Below, in pieces: positions 24,511-33,047 of a stretch of DNA of 64,000 nucleotides. Position 1 is the first letter of the stretch, and the number at the start of each line of letters is the position of its first letter. Below the pieces are notes generated by a model. The model was not told the origin of the DNA. It was given only the letters and a program-made list of their open reading frames with translations, and made no database searches. Source of the DNA: Nonomuraea cavernae. Its GTDB lineage: Bacteria; Actinomycetota; Actinomycetes; Streptosporangiales; Streptosporangiaceae. Where the stretch lies: NCBI RefSeq assembly GCF_014646355.1, contig NZ_BMNH01000001.1:524675-588674 (forward strand), given 5' to 3'. A program made the translations under genes and the position numbers.

Positions 24511-25615
24511 CCGCCACGGCACAGCCGAGTCCGACCGCCGCGACCAGGATCGTCACCGGGACCAGCGCCGCCCAGCCACTTCGTTCCATGACAGCGGCGT
24601 ACAGGGGCGGCCCCAGCAGCGTGCCCAGGCTGCCGAGCTGGGTCAGGGCGCCGGCGGCCCAGGCCGTACGGTCGCCCGCGACCACGGGCACCATCGCGAA
24701 CAGCGCCGACACGGCCAGCCCGTTCATCGCCATCAGGGCCGCCGCCGACAGGGCTGCCACGACAGTCGATCCGGCGAGCAGAACACCTGCGGACGCCGCC
24801 GCCATGGGCATGACCGCGGCCAGGAGCCGCTGTGGCGCCACCCCCGCGTTCAGCAGCGCTCCGGCCGACATGCTGCCGAGCGCGCTCGACGCGGCCACCA
24901 CCCCGGTCACCAGACCCGCGTCGCTCACGGCCAGTCCATGCACGGTGGAGAGGAACGTCGACAACAGGGTCACCACGGCCACCCCGACCAGGGCGATCAG
25001 GGCGAACGCCACGGCCAGCGGCCAGACCCCGCGGCCACGCCCGCGCACCGCCTGCCGGGGGCGACCCGCGATGTCCGGCAGGGTCAGGCGTGCCACGCCG
25101 GCCGTGACGAGCGCCAGCCCTCCTATCGCGGTCGCCGACGCCCGCCATCCTGAAGCGCTCAGCAACCCGCCCATCACCGAGGCCAGGGCCAAACCGACCG
25201 GAACGCACATCCCCCACAACGCCAGCGCGAGCCGTGCCCGCTCGGCTCGGAGCAGCCGGGCGAGCAGGGCGGGGCCCAGAACCACCACGGCCGCGTATCC
25301 GACCCCCTGGCCCACGCGGAGCACGATCAGCGCTTCGGAGTGGCTCATGCTCGCCGACGCCATGCTCGCCGCCGCGAGTATCAGGAGTCCTGCGATGAAC
25401 GGCCCGCGCAATCGACGCGTGTCCGCCCACTGGCCCACCGGCATACAGGTGAGCCCGGCCACCAAGGTGACCCCGGACGCCAACCAGCCCGTCGTCGCGA
25501 AAGGGAGAGCGAACTCGTCGCTCAGCTGTGCCAGGAACGGGGTCAACGCCCCGAGCGTCATGGCGGCCGTGACACCGGCCAGCAACACCACCGCGATGAT
25601 CCTTCGTTCGGCCAT
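24386..25615 (-). CDS. MFS transporter
   Basis: A 409-residue membrane protein with about twelve hydrophobic segments. The loop motif between helices 2 and 3 reads PVGQWADTRRLRGP, and helix 5 has GMCVPVGLALASVMGG, as in drug:proton antiporters. The final about 40 residues (RQRPGRPRPSPSRPWPSS onward) are not transporter-like; they are read from the antisense of a glycosyltransferase fragment, so the natural stop was lost. ATG 25615 follows GGGAGGTG. Confidence 0.8.
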   Translation of the reverse strand: MAERRIIAVVLLAGVTAAMTLGALTPFLAQLSDEFALPFATTGWLASGVTLVAGLTCMPVGQWADTRRLRGPFIAGLLILAAASMASASMSHSEALIVLRVGQGVGYAAVVVLGPALLARLLRAERARLALALWGMCVPVGLALASVMGGLLSASGWRASATAIGGLALVTAGVARLTLPDIAGRPRQAVRGRGRGVWPLAVAFALIALVGVAVVTLLSTFLSTVHGLAVSDAGLVTGVVAASSALGSMSAGALLNAGVAPQRLLAAVMPMAAASAGVLLAGSTVVAALSAAALMAMNGLAVSALFAMVPVVAGDRTAWAAGALTQLGSLGTLLGPPLYAAVMERSGWAALVPVTILVAAVGLGCAVAALRQRPGRPRPSPSRPWPSSADPGRTVPRSPREHGVRPDRS

Positions 25616-25770
25616 GCGGCCGCACCTCCCCTGCTCGGGAGACACGACCGGTTCTCCGGCCCGACCCTCAGCCCATGGGGCGATGTCTCTGGAGGATCCT
25701 CACGATCGCGCGACGTCCGCGCCGCGGCTCAGCCTACGGCCTTCCCCGTCGTCGAGCCAGGCCGGGCCTG

Positions 25771-26230
25771 TCAGGGAGCCATGTCGAGCCAGCCCTTGAA
25801 CCCCGACGGGTCATGGCGGCCCATCACGGCGTGCTCGAACATGCCATGGCCGACGCTTCCCTCACAGGTGACCCGGGCGATGTGGCCGACGGTGGAGTAC
25901 GGCAGCCGGCCGACGATCCCGGGGTCGGTGAGGTCGTACTCGCTGGCCGACGTCCAGTCACGGCCCTTCCACTGCCCGTGCTGCCATTCCGGGTCGCCGC
26001 CGTACCCCGCGCCGACCGTGAGCGACACGGAGCCGAGTGTCTGGACGTCCACCACCAGCGGAGCGCCGTCAGGCGTGGTAGTCGTCGAACCGCAGCGGGG
26101 CGTAGGTCCACCAGTGCCCGTCGGTCGGCTCGTCGCCGAGCCGGCCAGGACAAGGCGAGCCGTAGCAGTTCGTCGGTCGGCAACGCGCCGAGCGTGGGCA
26201 GAGACCGGTCCGGCCGGAAGTGGACGACCG
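25771..26230 (-). pseudogene. Frameshifted remnant of a DUF7064/DUF7065-like protein
   Basis: Segments in three frames line up as one former protein. About 26130-26225 reads DRSLPTLGALPTDELLRLAL, 26069-26135 reads GHWWTYAPLRFDDYHA before a stop, and 25771-26080 reads TPDGAPLVVDVQTLGSVSL through GFKGWLDMAP. The WWTYAPLRFDD motif and the glycine-rich VGHGMFEHAVMGRHDP end resemble DUF7065-type hydroxysteroid-associated proteins. At least two one-base shifts separate the pieces (one at about 26072). Confidence 0.5.
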
Positions 26231-26398
26231 TCCCTCGGCCTCAACGGCGGCGTGGGCGACGACTTCCAGGATCAGGTGCGGGACGCCGCCGGGAGCGAAC
26301 GTGGCCGGCCTCTGGCGGATGTGCGTGAGGTGGTCGACGTGGACGCCGCTCCCCCAGTCATGCGTCGTGTTGGACCAGAAAGCCCTCGGCGTACCCAT
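26230..26398 (-). pseudogene. Fragment resembling a GyrB/GHKL-type ATPase N-terminus
   Basis: The frame from 26398 reads MGTPRAFWSNTT and then VHVDHLTHIRQRPATFAPGG followed by HLILEVVAHAAVEAEG. This matches the HIRxRPGMY...GLxHLxxEVxxxAxDEA motif at the start of gyrase-B-like ATPases. The ATP-lid and DxGxG motifs are missing because the sequence switches to the DUF7065-like remnant. It looks like a second broken gene fused to the first. Confidence 0.4.
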
Positions 26399-26505
26399 CG
26401 GAGAAGTATGCCAGCCGACACCGACGCGCTCGACGGCGACAACGTCCACCTCGTCGCCGCCAACGGCGCCGAGCCCGTCGCGTTCGTCAGCGTGACGCCG
26501 TGATA

Positions 26506-27252
26506 ATGGCCGACGTGGAGGAGATCAAGGTCGTCGTCGCCCATCATGAGCGCGCGACCCTGCGCGTCGGCGACGTGTTTCTGAAAATCGACACCAACCA
26601 GAGGCGTACCGACGTCGAGGTCGAGGCGATGACGTTGGCGCCGATCCCGACTCCGGACGTCTTGTGGCGCAAGCCCCCCGTGCTCGCGCTCGCCGCCCTC
26701 CCCGGCACGGCACTCGGCCGCCTCGGCGAGCCATCGACCGTCTCATCGGCGGCGTGGGCCGCGGCGGGTGCCGCCGTGCGGAAGTTGCACGAGGCGCCAC
26801 TGCCGCCCTGGCCTGGCCCGAACCTGGAGGAGGTCGCGTCGCGCCTCGACGGCGAATGCGAGCGGCTCATCACGAACGGCGTCCTTCCGGCCGACCTGGT
26901 CACGCGTAACCGTCAGGTTGCCGAGGCCGCGCTCCGGCCGTGGACACCGGTGTTCACGCACGGCGATCTGCAGGTCAGCCACGTGTTCGTCGACGGTGAC
27001 GAGATCACCGGCGTGATCGACTGGTCTGAGGCGAGCCAGGGCGACGCCCTGCATGACCTGGCCATCCTGACGTTCGGACACGAGGAGCGTCTTGGCGACG
27101 TCGTCGCCGGCTATGGCACCGATGTCGACCTCGACGTGATTCGCGGATGGTGGTCGTCGCGAAGCCTGCTGGCGATCCGCTGGCTGGTCGAGCACGGGTT
27201 CGACCCGTTCTTGCCAGGCTGCGAGGTCGACGTGCTGAGATCCCGGATGTGA
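26506..27252 (+). CDS. Aminoglycoside phosphotransferase (APH) family kinase-like protein
   Basis: A 248-residue protein kinase-fold enzyme. The catalytic loop reads VFTHGDLQVSHVF near residues 147-159 and the Mg2+-binding motif GVIDWSEASQGD near 165-176. The catalytic Asp is present, but the usual Asn at HxDxxxxN is His here, so activity may differ. The N-lobe Lys is in FLKIDTN. Families with this fold phosphorylate aminoglycosides, choline or other small molecules; the substrate cannot be deduced. ATG 26506 or GTG 26500 are both possible; neither has a strong ribosome binding site. Confidence 0.75.
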   Translation: MADVEEIKVVVAHHERATLRVGDVFLKIDTNQRRTDVEVEAMTLAPIPTPDVLWRKPPVLALAALPGTALGRLGEPSTVSSAAWAAAGAAVRKLHEAPLPPWPGPNLEEVASRLDGECERLITNGVLPADLVTRNRQVAEAALRPWTPVFTHGDLQVSHVFVDGDEITGVIDWSEASQGDALHDLAILTFGHEERLGDVVAGYGTDVDLDVIRGWWSSRSLLAIRWLVEHGFDPFLPGCEVDVLRSRM

Positions 27253-27524
27253 GACTGCACGAGCCCACCCGTAACCGGACATAGGCGTTGACACGAAGAC
27301 AGACGGGCGGAGGACCGGCGGCACGCAGTCCATTGTCTGGACGCAGCGAAGATGACAGTGAGAGCTGTTCCCGACCTGGGCACTGTCGTTTCGATAGGTC
27401 TCGAAGTATCGCCGCTCACCTTATCGAAGTTGACAGTATCCAGCCGAAGATCGTTCACCTCGGGCCTAGGGAGACATGCGACGGTCGTTGTATCGGGGGT
27501 GGTCATCCCTGGACTATTCCGGCG

Positions 27525-27725
27525 TCAGCGGGTCGGCTGGCGACCTCGGGACTGTAGGGCCGGTTCGAGGTGATCAGCGAGGCGGCGGAGAGTGACCGCG
27601 AGCCGGCAGCGGAGGCATAGAAGAACACTCCGACGCGAGCGCGGCGGGATCATCCGCAGGTGTGCGGCCTCGGCTCGCCGCTCAGACAAGTTCGCGCGGA
27701 TGAGCTGTTCCTGTAAGTGATGCAC
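27525..27725 (-). CDS. Small basic hypothetical protein
   Basis: A 66-residue protein starting at GTG 27725 behind GAGGAGCC. It begins VHHLQEQLIRANLSERRAEA and is helical and Arg-rich, resembling small actinobacterial proteins of the form HxLHEELARxRxxELRxEA that I have seen near regulators but cannot name. It follows the ArsR gene on the same strand by 138 bp, so it may be its operon partner. The stretch 27253-27524 holds no convincing gene. Confidence 0.5.
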   Translation of the reverse strand: MHHLQEQLIRANLSERRAEAAHLRMIPPRSRRSVLLCLRCRLAVTLRRLADHLEPALQSRGRQPTR

Positions 27726-27863
27726 GAGAGGCTCCTCAGGGCTCTTCGGGAAATGCGTGGTAGAAGATGAAGATCGGGCGGGTATCCGGCGGAATCGCTC
27801 CATTCGACGAGCGCTCGTGGCCTCCCCGCCGGTTTCTCTCCCGGCAAGGTGGCGTCCCTGGCG

Positions 27864-28463
27864 TCAGTCACCGGTGCCGGTGGTCGGGAGCGGAACCAGG
27901 AGGGTGGTCAGCAGGACGGGCCGCGCCCCTTCCGGCCGCTCGGACGGGTCGGCGATCCGCGCCATCAGCGGCTCCAGCAGGCGGCCGAACTCCGCGTCGA
28001 GCGCGGCGAGCTCGTCGGGTGTGACATAGAGATAGGAGTTACCGATCCCGCCGCTCGTTCGCCACGGGTCCGGCTCGTCCATGCGGCGCTCCTGCCACTC
28101 GGCCAGCCGTGCCAGCGCCCGTTCGGCGATGACCTGTTCCAGCAGGCCGCGGGCGGCCGAGGCCTCGGGGCTCGACTCGGCATCGGACCAGTTTTGGGTC
28201 AGCGACGTCGCCTTCCACGGCCGTTCCCGCTCGTCGCGCGCCTCGGCCTGCTCCACGAAGCCGTACTTGGCGAGTTGCCGCAGATGGTAGGAAGCCAGAG
28301 CCTGGCTGATGCCGACCTCGCGGGCGGCGTCAGCCGCAGTTGTGGCGCCGGCCCGCATCAGCAGCTCGTGCAGTGCCAGGCGGACGGGGTGGGCGAATGC
28401 CCGCATGGCGGCCGGATCGTCGACCACCTGCCGTGGCAGCTTCTTCCAGGATTCCAAAGACAT
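27864..28463 (-). CDS. ArsR-family winged-helix regulator
   Basis: A 199-residue regulator. The winged helix covers residues 15-95: DPAAMRAFAHPVRLALHELL, TTAADAAREVGISQALASYH and LRQLAKYGFVEQAEA. No CxC metal site is seen. The C-terminal part (GLLEQVIAERALARLAEWQE) is helical and may bind a ligand or partner. A 12-bp perfect inverted repeat overlaps its start codon, which indicates autoregulation. Upstream it borders the left end of the Tn7-like element. Confidence 0.85.
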   Translation of the reverse strand: MSLESWKKLPRQVVDDPAAMRAFAHPVRLALHELLMRAGATTAADAAREVGISQALASYHLRQLAKYGFVEQAEARDERERPWKATSLTQNWSDAESSPEASAARGLLEQVIAERALARLAEWQERRMDEPDPWRTSGGIGNSYLYVTPDELAALDAEFGRLLEPLMARIADPSERPEGARPVLLTTLLVPLPTTGTGD

Positions 28464-28477
28464 GCTTGGAATCCTGG
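28446..28477. promoter_or_regulatory. 12-bp inverted repeat over the ArsR start codon
   Basis: CCAGGATTCCAA (28446-28457) and TTGGAATCCTGG (28466-28477) pair perfectly with an 8-bp spacer; the start codon lies at 28461-28463. A further TTTGGAAT half-site occurs at about 28505. The symmetry and position suit an autorepressor operator. Confidence 0.65.
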
Positions 28478-28528
28478 GTTAACGACGATCAGATGTCAAG
28501 GAAACCTTTGGAATGCGATGCAGGCCGA

Positions 28529-29857
28529 TCAAGGTGTGATTGTTGCGGCCTGTACTCGCTTCAGGGATGCCCGGAAAGCTGCGGTGGTTTGCCAGGGGCG
28601 CATGCCTTCGCCGGCCAGGAGCAGCGCGGCTTCGGGCAGGTCGAGGTCTTCGGCGGTTTCGGCTGGGTGCAGGTAGTGGGGCGCGCCGGGTTCCGAGAGG
28701 GCGAGCGGTTTGAGCAGTGCCGGGTCGAGGGTTCTGATCTTGAGGTGGTTCAGGATCCGGTTGGTGACGGCGGTGGGGTGGTAGTCGTCGCAGTATTCGT
28801 GCCAGAGGGTGCCGGCCCAGGGGTCGTAGCGGCGTTGGTCCATGAAGTAGCGCAGCGCGTCCAGCGGGCTGCCGGTGAAGCTGAGTTCGTCGATGATGAG
28901 CAGCGCGGCGGCGCTGAGCAGCGGTCCGGGCTGGTAGGCGAGCAGGTCGCCGCAGCGTTCGCGGGCGGTGGGTCCGGCGGTGAGGGCGAGTTGGTCGCGC
29001 AGGTGGCAGAACTCGTGGAAGGTCCACCACGGGTGGGCGTCGGTGTCGGCGGGGAGCATCTCCGGGGTGCCGAAATAGATCGCCAGGCGGAACAACAGCT
29101 CATAGAGGTCCCAGAACGCCTTAACGGGTTCGATGGGTCCATCGCGAGAGCGGCGTAGCCGGGCCAGGAGGCCCTGCTGGATGCGCAGCAGCCGCTCGTT
29201 TCCGACCGGCTGGCAGGGCAGCCGGGCGAGTTGCTGCCGGCAGTTGCGGGCGCCGACGATGCGGCCCTGCGGGCCGAACGGTCCGTTGCATTCGCGCCGG
29301 TAGCGGGGGGTGTCGCCGACGCTGATCCGGGTGTGGCAGCTCGGGCACCAGCCGGTCAGATAGACGCGGTGCTGGGGGCAGATGACGCAGGGCAGCAGGT
29401 GCCAGGCGATGCGCCAGATCGGGTCGGGCCCGGCCAGGCAGCGGGGGCAGACGGCGGCGGTCTCGGCGCGCCAGGGCCAGGGCCGGGTGCTGGTGGTGCC
29501 GGTCCAGCTGTAGGTGATGAACTGGCCGCCCTGACCGAACAGCGCCATGCGCATCATGGCGCGGGCGCGCAGCCCGGTGGTATCCCGCAGATTCTCAAAG
29601 ACGTACTCGCCGTCGAAGATGGTCAGGAAGTCCTCGCCCAGGGTGTAGCGCTGCGGGGTGTAGGGCGGCAGACCGAGCAGGGACACGAGGGTGTCGCGGT
29701 GGCTGTGCTGCGCCTCGACCAGGCGGAAGAACCAGGAGTGGAACGCCTCGCCGTCCACCGGTGGCGGCACCAGGGCCAGCCGGCGCGGCGGCAGCCGGTC
29801 CGGGCGCCGCTCCTCGACGTCGAGGTCGAGGTCGAGGTCGAGGTCGGGCCGGATCAT
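28529..29857 (-). CDS. tniQ: TniQ family protein
   Basis: A 442-residue TniQ. After an N-terminal acidic run of alternating Asp/Leu encoded by a hexanucleotide repeat comes RRLALVPPPVDGEAFHSWFF, the TniQ start motif. The zinc ribbon reads CPRCLAG, then HLLPCVICPQH and WCPSC at about residues 130-180. TniQ/TnsD-type proteins choose the target site and recruit the ATPase-transposase complex. Its ATG overlaps the tniB stop (ATGA). Confidence 0.88.
   Translation of the reverse strand: MIRPDLDLDLDLDVEERRPDRLPPRRLALVPPPVDGEAFHSWFFRLVEAQHSHRDTLVSLLGLPPYTPQRYTLGEDFLTIFDGEYVFENLRDTTGLRARAMMRMALFGQGGQFITYSWTGTTSTRPWPWRAETAAVCPRCLAGPDPIWRIAWHLLPCVICPQHRVYLTGWCPSCHTRISVGDTPRYRRECNGPFGPQGRIVGARNCRQQLARLPCQPVGNERLLRIQQGLLARLRRSRDGPIEPVKAFWDLYELLFRLAIYFGTPEMLPADTDAHPWWTFHEFCHLRDQLALTAGPTARERCGDLLAYQPGPLLSAAALLIIDELSFTGSPLDALRYFMDQRRYDPWAGTLWHEYCDDYHPTAVTNRILNHLKIRTLDPALLKPLALSEPGAPHYLHPAETAEDLDLPEAALLLAGEGMRPWQTTAAFRASLKRVQAATITP
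29815..29846 (-). repeat. Hexanucleotide repeat (cgaggt)n at the tniQ start
   Basis: About five units of CGAGGT run in tandem and encode the Asp-Leu run at the TniQ N-terminus. Copy number could vary by slippage without a frameshift, as the unit is six bases. Confidence 0.7.
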
Positions 29858-31056
29858 CCGGTACTCGCGTCCCGGCCGGAAGCGGGCGGGGCCTTCTTGG
29901 CGGTGCGACGGCGGGCGGCGGACTGGCGGCGGGCTTGGGTCTTGGCGTAGTCGACCTCGTCATCGTGGCCGAGCACCACGCTGTCCAGGATGGTGCGGGT
30001 GAGGGCTTCGACGCCGGTGTCCATCGCCCGGTGGGCGGCTTCTTTGAACAGCATGGCCAGCGAGCCGATGTAGCCGGAGGTGCGTTCGTGCAGGTAGCGC
30101 CAGTGGTGCAGGGTCAGGTCGTCGGCCGGGTGATCGAGCAGGATCAGGTTGGTCTCGAAGTGGCGCACCAGCGACATCCAGGTGCGCTGCTCCTCGCGGG
30201 TGGCGATCGTGAGCGGGGCCAGATGCTGCAGGTCGGCGAAGCGGGAGCCGAACTGGCCGGCCCGGCCACGCTCGTGCCCAGCCGGGGCGGTGCCGGCCTT
30301 GCCCGGCCGGGTGCGGGGCGGGGCGCCGTCGGTGAACAGGTTGCCCTGCTCCAGCAGGATCCCGGCGCCGACGATGGTGACCGCGGCGTGGTTGGCCAGG
30401 TTCTTGATGTGGTCGTTGGTCTCCTGACCGCCGTCGCGGATCTTGTCCAGCATGTGCAGGTCGTCCAGCAGCAGCAGCTCGACGCCGCAGGCCTCGATCG
30501 CGTCCAGCACGGGGTCGGTGAGGGTCCACTGCGTCGCGGTGCGGCCGGGGTTCGGGACGTGCAGGAACTTGCCGATGGCCTGCGACAGCATGCCGGCGGT
30601 CGCCCCGGTGCTGGCGCTGACATAGATCACCGGCACCCGGTCGCCGAGAAAGTCTCCGCGAAAGTCGGCCGGTGACCCCCCGGGGCCGGGGGCCAGGTCG
30701 GGATGGCGGCGCCGCCAGTCCAGCTCGCACTCCTTGCCGATCAGCTTGAGCAGCGACGTCTTGCCGCAGTGCCCCGGCCCGTTGATGATCGCGCTGTGAA
30801 AGGTGGCGTCCTGGCTGTATCGGCCTTGGGTCAGCTTCGGCTTCAGCGCGGCCAGCACCCGCAGGACCTGCGGATGCTTGAGGAACGGCGGGTTGGCGTT
30901 GCAGCTTCTGCGCATCTCATCGAACGGGTCCTGCCGCTCGGCGGCCCAGCTGTCGTACTCGCCGCGGCTGACCAGCTCCGGCCGAGGTGGTGCCGGGCGA
31001 GCGCAGAACTCGCGCCACTGCTCCTTGGTGCGTGGCTGCGCGACACGTTTCCTCAT
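29854..31056 (-). CDS. tniB: TniB/TnsC-type AAA+ ATPase
   Basis: A 400-residue AAA+ ATPase. Walker A is INGPGHCGKTSLLK (about residues 90-103) and Walker B is VELLLLDDLHMLD (about residues 190-202), followed by sensor-like VTIVGAG. The N-terminal helical part (EMRRSCNANPPFLKHPQVLR) matches TniB proteins. It links the target selector TniQ to the transposase. The protein is full-length and uninterrupted. Both ends overlap neighbours by ATGA. Confidence 0.88.
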   Translation of the reverse strand: MRKRVAQPRTKEQWREFCARPAPPRPELVSRGEYDSWAAERQDPFDEMRRSCNANPPFLKHPQVLRVLAALKPKLTQGRYSQDATFHSAIINGPGHCGKTSLLKLIGKECELDWRRRHPDLAPGPGGSPADFRGDFLGDRVPVIYVSASTGATAGMLSQAIGKFLHVPNPGRTATQWTLTDPVLDAIEACGVELLLLDDLHMLDKIRDGGQETNDHIKNLANHAAVTIVGAGILLEQGNLFTDGAPPRTRPGKAGTAPAGHERGRAGQFGSRFADLQHLAPLTIATREEQRTWMSLVRHFETNLILLDHPADDLTLHHWRYLHERTSGYIGSLAMLFKEAAHRAMDTGVEALTRTILDSVVLGHDDEVDYAKTQARRQSAARRRTAKKAPPASGRDASTG

Positions 31057-31250
31057 GCGCTGCCCGGCCCCCGCGGTGCGCCGGGATCCCAGATCTCGAA
31101 CTCCTCCAGCTCGGACAAGTCCACCACCTCGTCCTGCGCCGGATCCTCCTGATCGGCGGGCGGGACCAGACTCAGCGCCGGAGGCGGCTCCTCCTGCTCA
31201 CCGAACCGGAAACGAGCCTGATCACGTTTGATGGCGCGCACGTAGCCACT
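31053..31250 (-). pseudogene. tniA: C-terminal tail of the gene upstream of tniB (probable tniA)
   Basis: About 65 residues remain, reading SGYVRAIKRDQARFRFGEQ and ending with DLSELEEFEIWDPGA and a short tail. The stop overlaps the tniB start (ATGA). In Tn5053- and Tn7-like elements this position belongs to the DDE transposase TniA; the catalytic core is absent. Upstream of about 31250 the sequence belongs to the second tniQ in another frame, so an internal deletion joined the two. Confidence 0.55.
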
Positions 31251-32281
31251 TGCGTCAACAGATCCGGCCGCCGCTCCTTCCATCGCATCCGCGCGGCGGC
31301 AGCCAGCGGCATCAACCGGGCCACCAGCGCCGACTCGCTTTCCGCCGCAGCCACCTCCAAAGCCACGGCCAGCAGTCCCGCAGCCACCAGCGCCGTCCGC
31401 GGAGCCATCCCGAAGCGGCCCACCGGCCCCGCCCGATTCCACCGCTGTCCACCAACCTCTGCGGCCAGCGCGCCCTGACCATCCAGAGGCGCATCCAGCA
31501 GAGGGAGAACCTCCGGCACCCCCAGCCGGACCAGCATCGCCGTCGCTTTCAAGGCCGCGAACCACTGACCGGCACTCACCACCTGGCCTGCGATCAGCGC
31601 CGACCGGCGATGGGTCACCACCTCAAGCACGAGTTGTTGCTGATCAGCGAATTTGCTACTCACCGAGCTCGTACCGATCTGCGGGATCGGCTGATCGCAT
31701 ACGGCCCCACTGAGAAGCGCACCGCACCGCAACGGAGCCGGCATCCGTGAGCGAGAAAGCCGCGCAGGCCGCCCGGCGGGACCTCGTCGCACGGAAACGC
31801 GGCATCTCGGGCAGAGATCCACCAGCAGAGTCCTATGCTCGGGACAAACCGCAGCCCAGCCCAGCTTCCACCAGACCAGCCACACTCCGCCCGAAGCCGC
31901 CAGGCACGTCGGGCATACCCGGCTGCCGAAGAACTGCACCCACTCACGGCCCTCAGCCCGGCGGACTGACTCCTTGTCGCCCACGCGGACGCCGGCCAGA
32001 TCCAGGACCGAGCCGTCGAACACCTCCAGGTGCATACCACGCACGACCTCGGAGCTCACGCCTGTAGCAGCCTCGATCGCCCTGCACGTCTCCGGCATCG
32101 TGACGACGCCGTACGCCAGTGAACGGACGTCACTCGACGCGCGTACATCCACCCCCAACGCCTCGATTATCGCCCACGCCGGACATCCGTTCCGCAGGGC
32201 CATCCGATCAACCCACGACGCGAACGACTCGCCGGACGCCGGTGCCACCACCAACGCCAGCCGCCGGGGCCGCACCGTCAT
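31172..32281 (-). pseudogene. tniQ: Second TniQ, C-terminus replaced after deletion
   Basis: Starts at ATG 32281 (RPRRLALVVAPASGESFASW) and has the TniQ zinc ribbon (CPTCLAA, then AAVCPEHRTLLVDLCPRC). It reads normally to about RRPDLLT, then for the last about 27 residues follows the wrong frame of the tniA tail. Intact TniQ of this subtype would be longer. It may still make a shortened protein of 369 residues. Confidence 0.65.
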
Positions 32282-32311
32282 CATTTCCTTGGCCGAACCT
32301 CCTGCTGTACA

Positions 32312-32382
32312 CGTGCCTACTGACATCTGCGATGGCCTGCTGCCAGGTCCGCTGACATCCCCCGTGCCGTACTGACATCTGC
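32312..32382. repeat. Repeats at the right end of the Tn7-like element
   Basis: TACTGACATCTGC occurs at 32318-32330 and 32370-32382, each preceded by CGTGCC, with a partial copy GCTGACATCC at 32351-32360. The spacing and orientation fit transposase-binding sites at an element end. Confidence 0.55.
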
Positions 32383-32528
32383 AAGCGCGCCAGACACCCA
32401 TAGAGTATTCGTCGCGCTCTTGACGGAGGAAATGAACGCTCTTTTAATTCGCATATGGCGCGACCCGTGAACGGCTGCTGCAGGCGGCCGCCGACGGGTT
32501 CGCGGAGCGCGGCTACGACGGCACCCGC

Positions 32529-33047
32529 GTGGCCGACATCGCCGCCGCCGCCGGAGTGAGCAACGGCGCGCTGTACGCGCACTTCGGCTCGAAGGCCGAG
32601 TTGCTGGTGGCCGCGCTGCGCGCGCACGGGCCGCGCCTGCTGGCCACGCTGTTCGCCGCCGAACCCGACCGGCCGATCGCCGACCTGCTCGTCGACGTCG
32701 GCCGACGGCTGCCCCACCGCCGCGAGGCCGCCGGCTATCTCATCGTCGAGGCGCTGGTCGCGGCCCGGCGCGACCAGGACGTCGCCCTGCCCATGCGCGA
32801 CTACATCGGCGAACGCGCCGACTGGCTCGCCGGGCTGGTCCACGTCGGCCAGGCGGCGGGCGAGCTCGACACCACGCTGTCGCCGGACGCGCTCGCCCAC
32901 CTCTGCCTGCTGCTGGCGATGGGCAGCGCGCTGATCACACCGGACCTGCACGCCGTGAACGACGAGGAGTGGACCTCGTTGCTCACCCGGATCGTCGGCG
33001 CCCTCGCTCCGACCGACACCACAGCACCGACGGGAGCACCGCAGTGA
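32529..33047 (+). CDS. TetR-family regulator with disrupted 5' end
   Basis: From GTG 32529 the protein has 172 residues and keeps helices 2-3 of the HTH (VADIAAAAGVSNGALYAHFG) and a TetR ligand domain. The first helix is encoded just upstream (ATRERLLQAAADGFAERGYD) in the same frame, but this part is cut off by TAA at about 32442-32444 and has no start codon. ATG 32432 (behind GGAGG) and ATG 32455 are in other frames. A single-base change could explain this, so it is either a young pseudogene or a shortened repressor. It overlaps the ferredoxin gene (GTGA) and probably regulated the P450 unit. The Tn7-like element ends about 50 bp upstream. Confidence 0.6.
   Translation: MADIAAAAGVSNGALYAHFGSKAELLVAALRAHGPRLLATLFAAEPDRPIADLLVDVGRRLPHRREAAGYLIVEALVAARRDQDVALPMRDYIGERADWLAGLVHVGQAAGELDTTLSPDALAHLCLLLAMGSALITPDLHAVNDEEWTSLLTRIVGALAPTDTTAPTGAPQ

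Larger units (their letters stand above)
28490..32382 (-). mobile_element. Tn7/Tn5053-like element with transposase mostly deleted
   Basis: On the minus strand the order is truncated tniQ, tail of the gene expected to be tniA, tniB, tniQ. The last three are chained by ATGA overlaps. CAGATGTCA at 28490-28498 and the inverted copies TGACATCTG within 32312-32382 are candidate ends. Boundaries are approximate and no target duplication was found. The element seems immobile on its own because no DDE transposase is left in the window. Confidence 0.65.

Noticed and set aside
27111..27506. 131-codon minus-strand frame after the APH gene
   Set aside because: Its first 60 codons look faintly coding, but the rest is antisense to the APH gene and no family is recognised.
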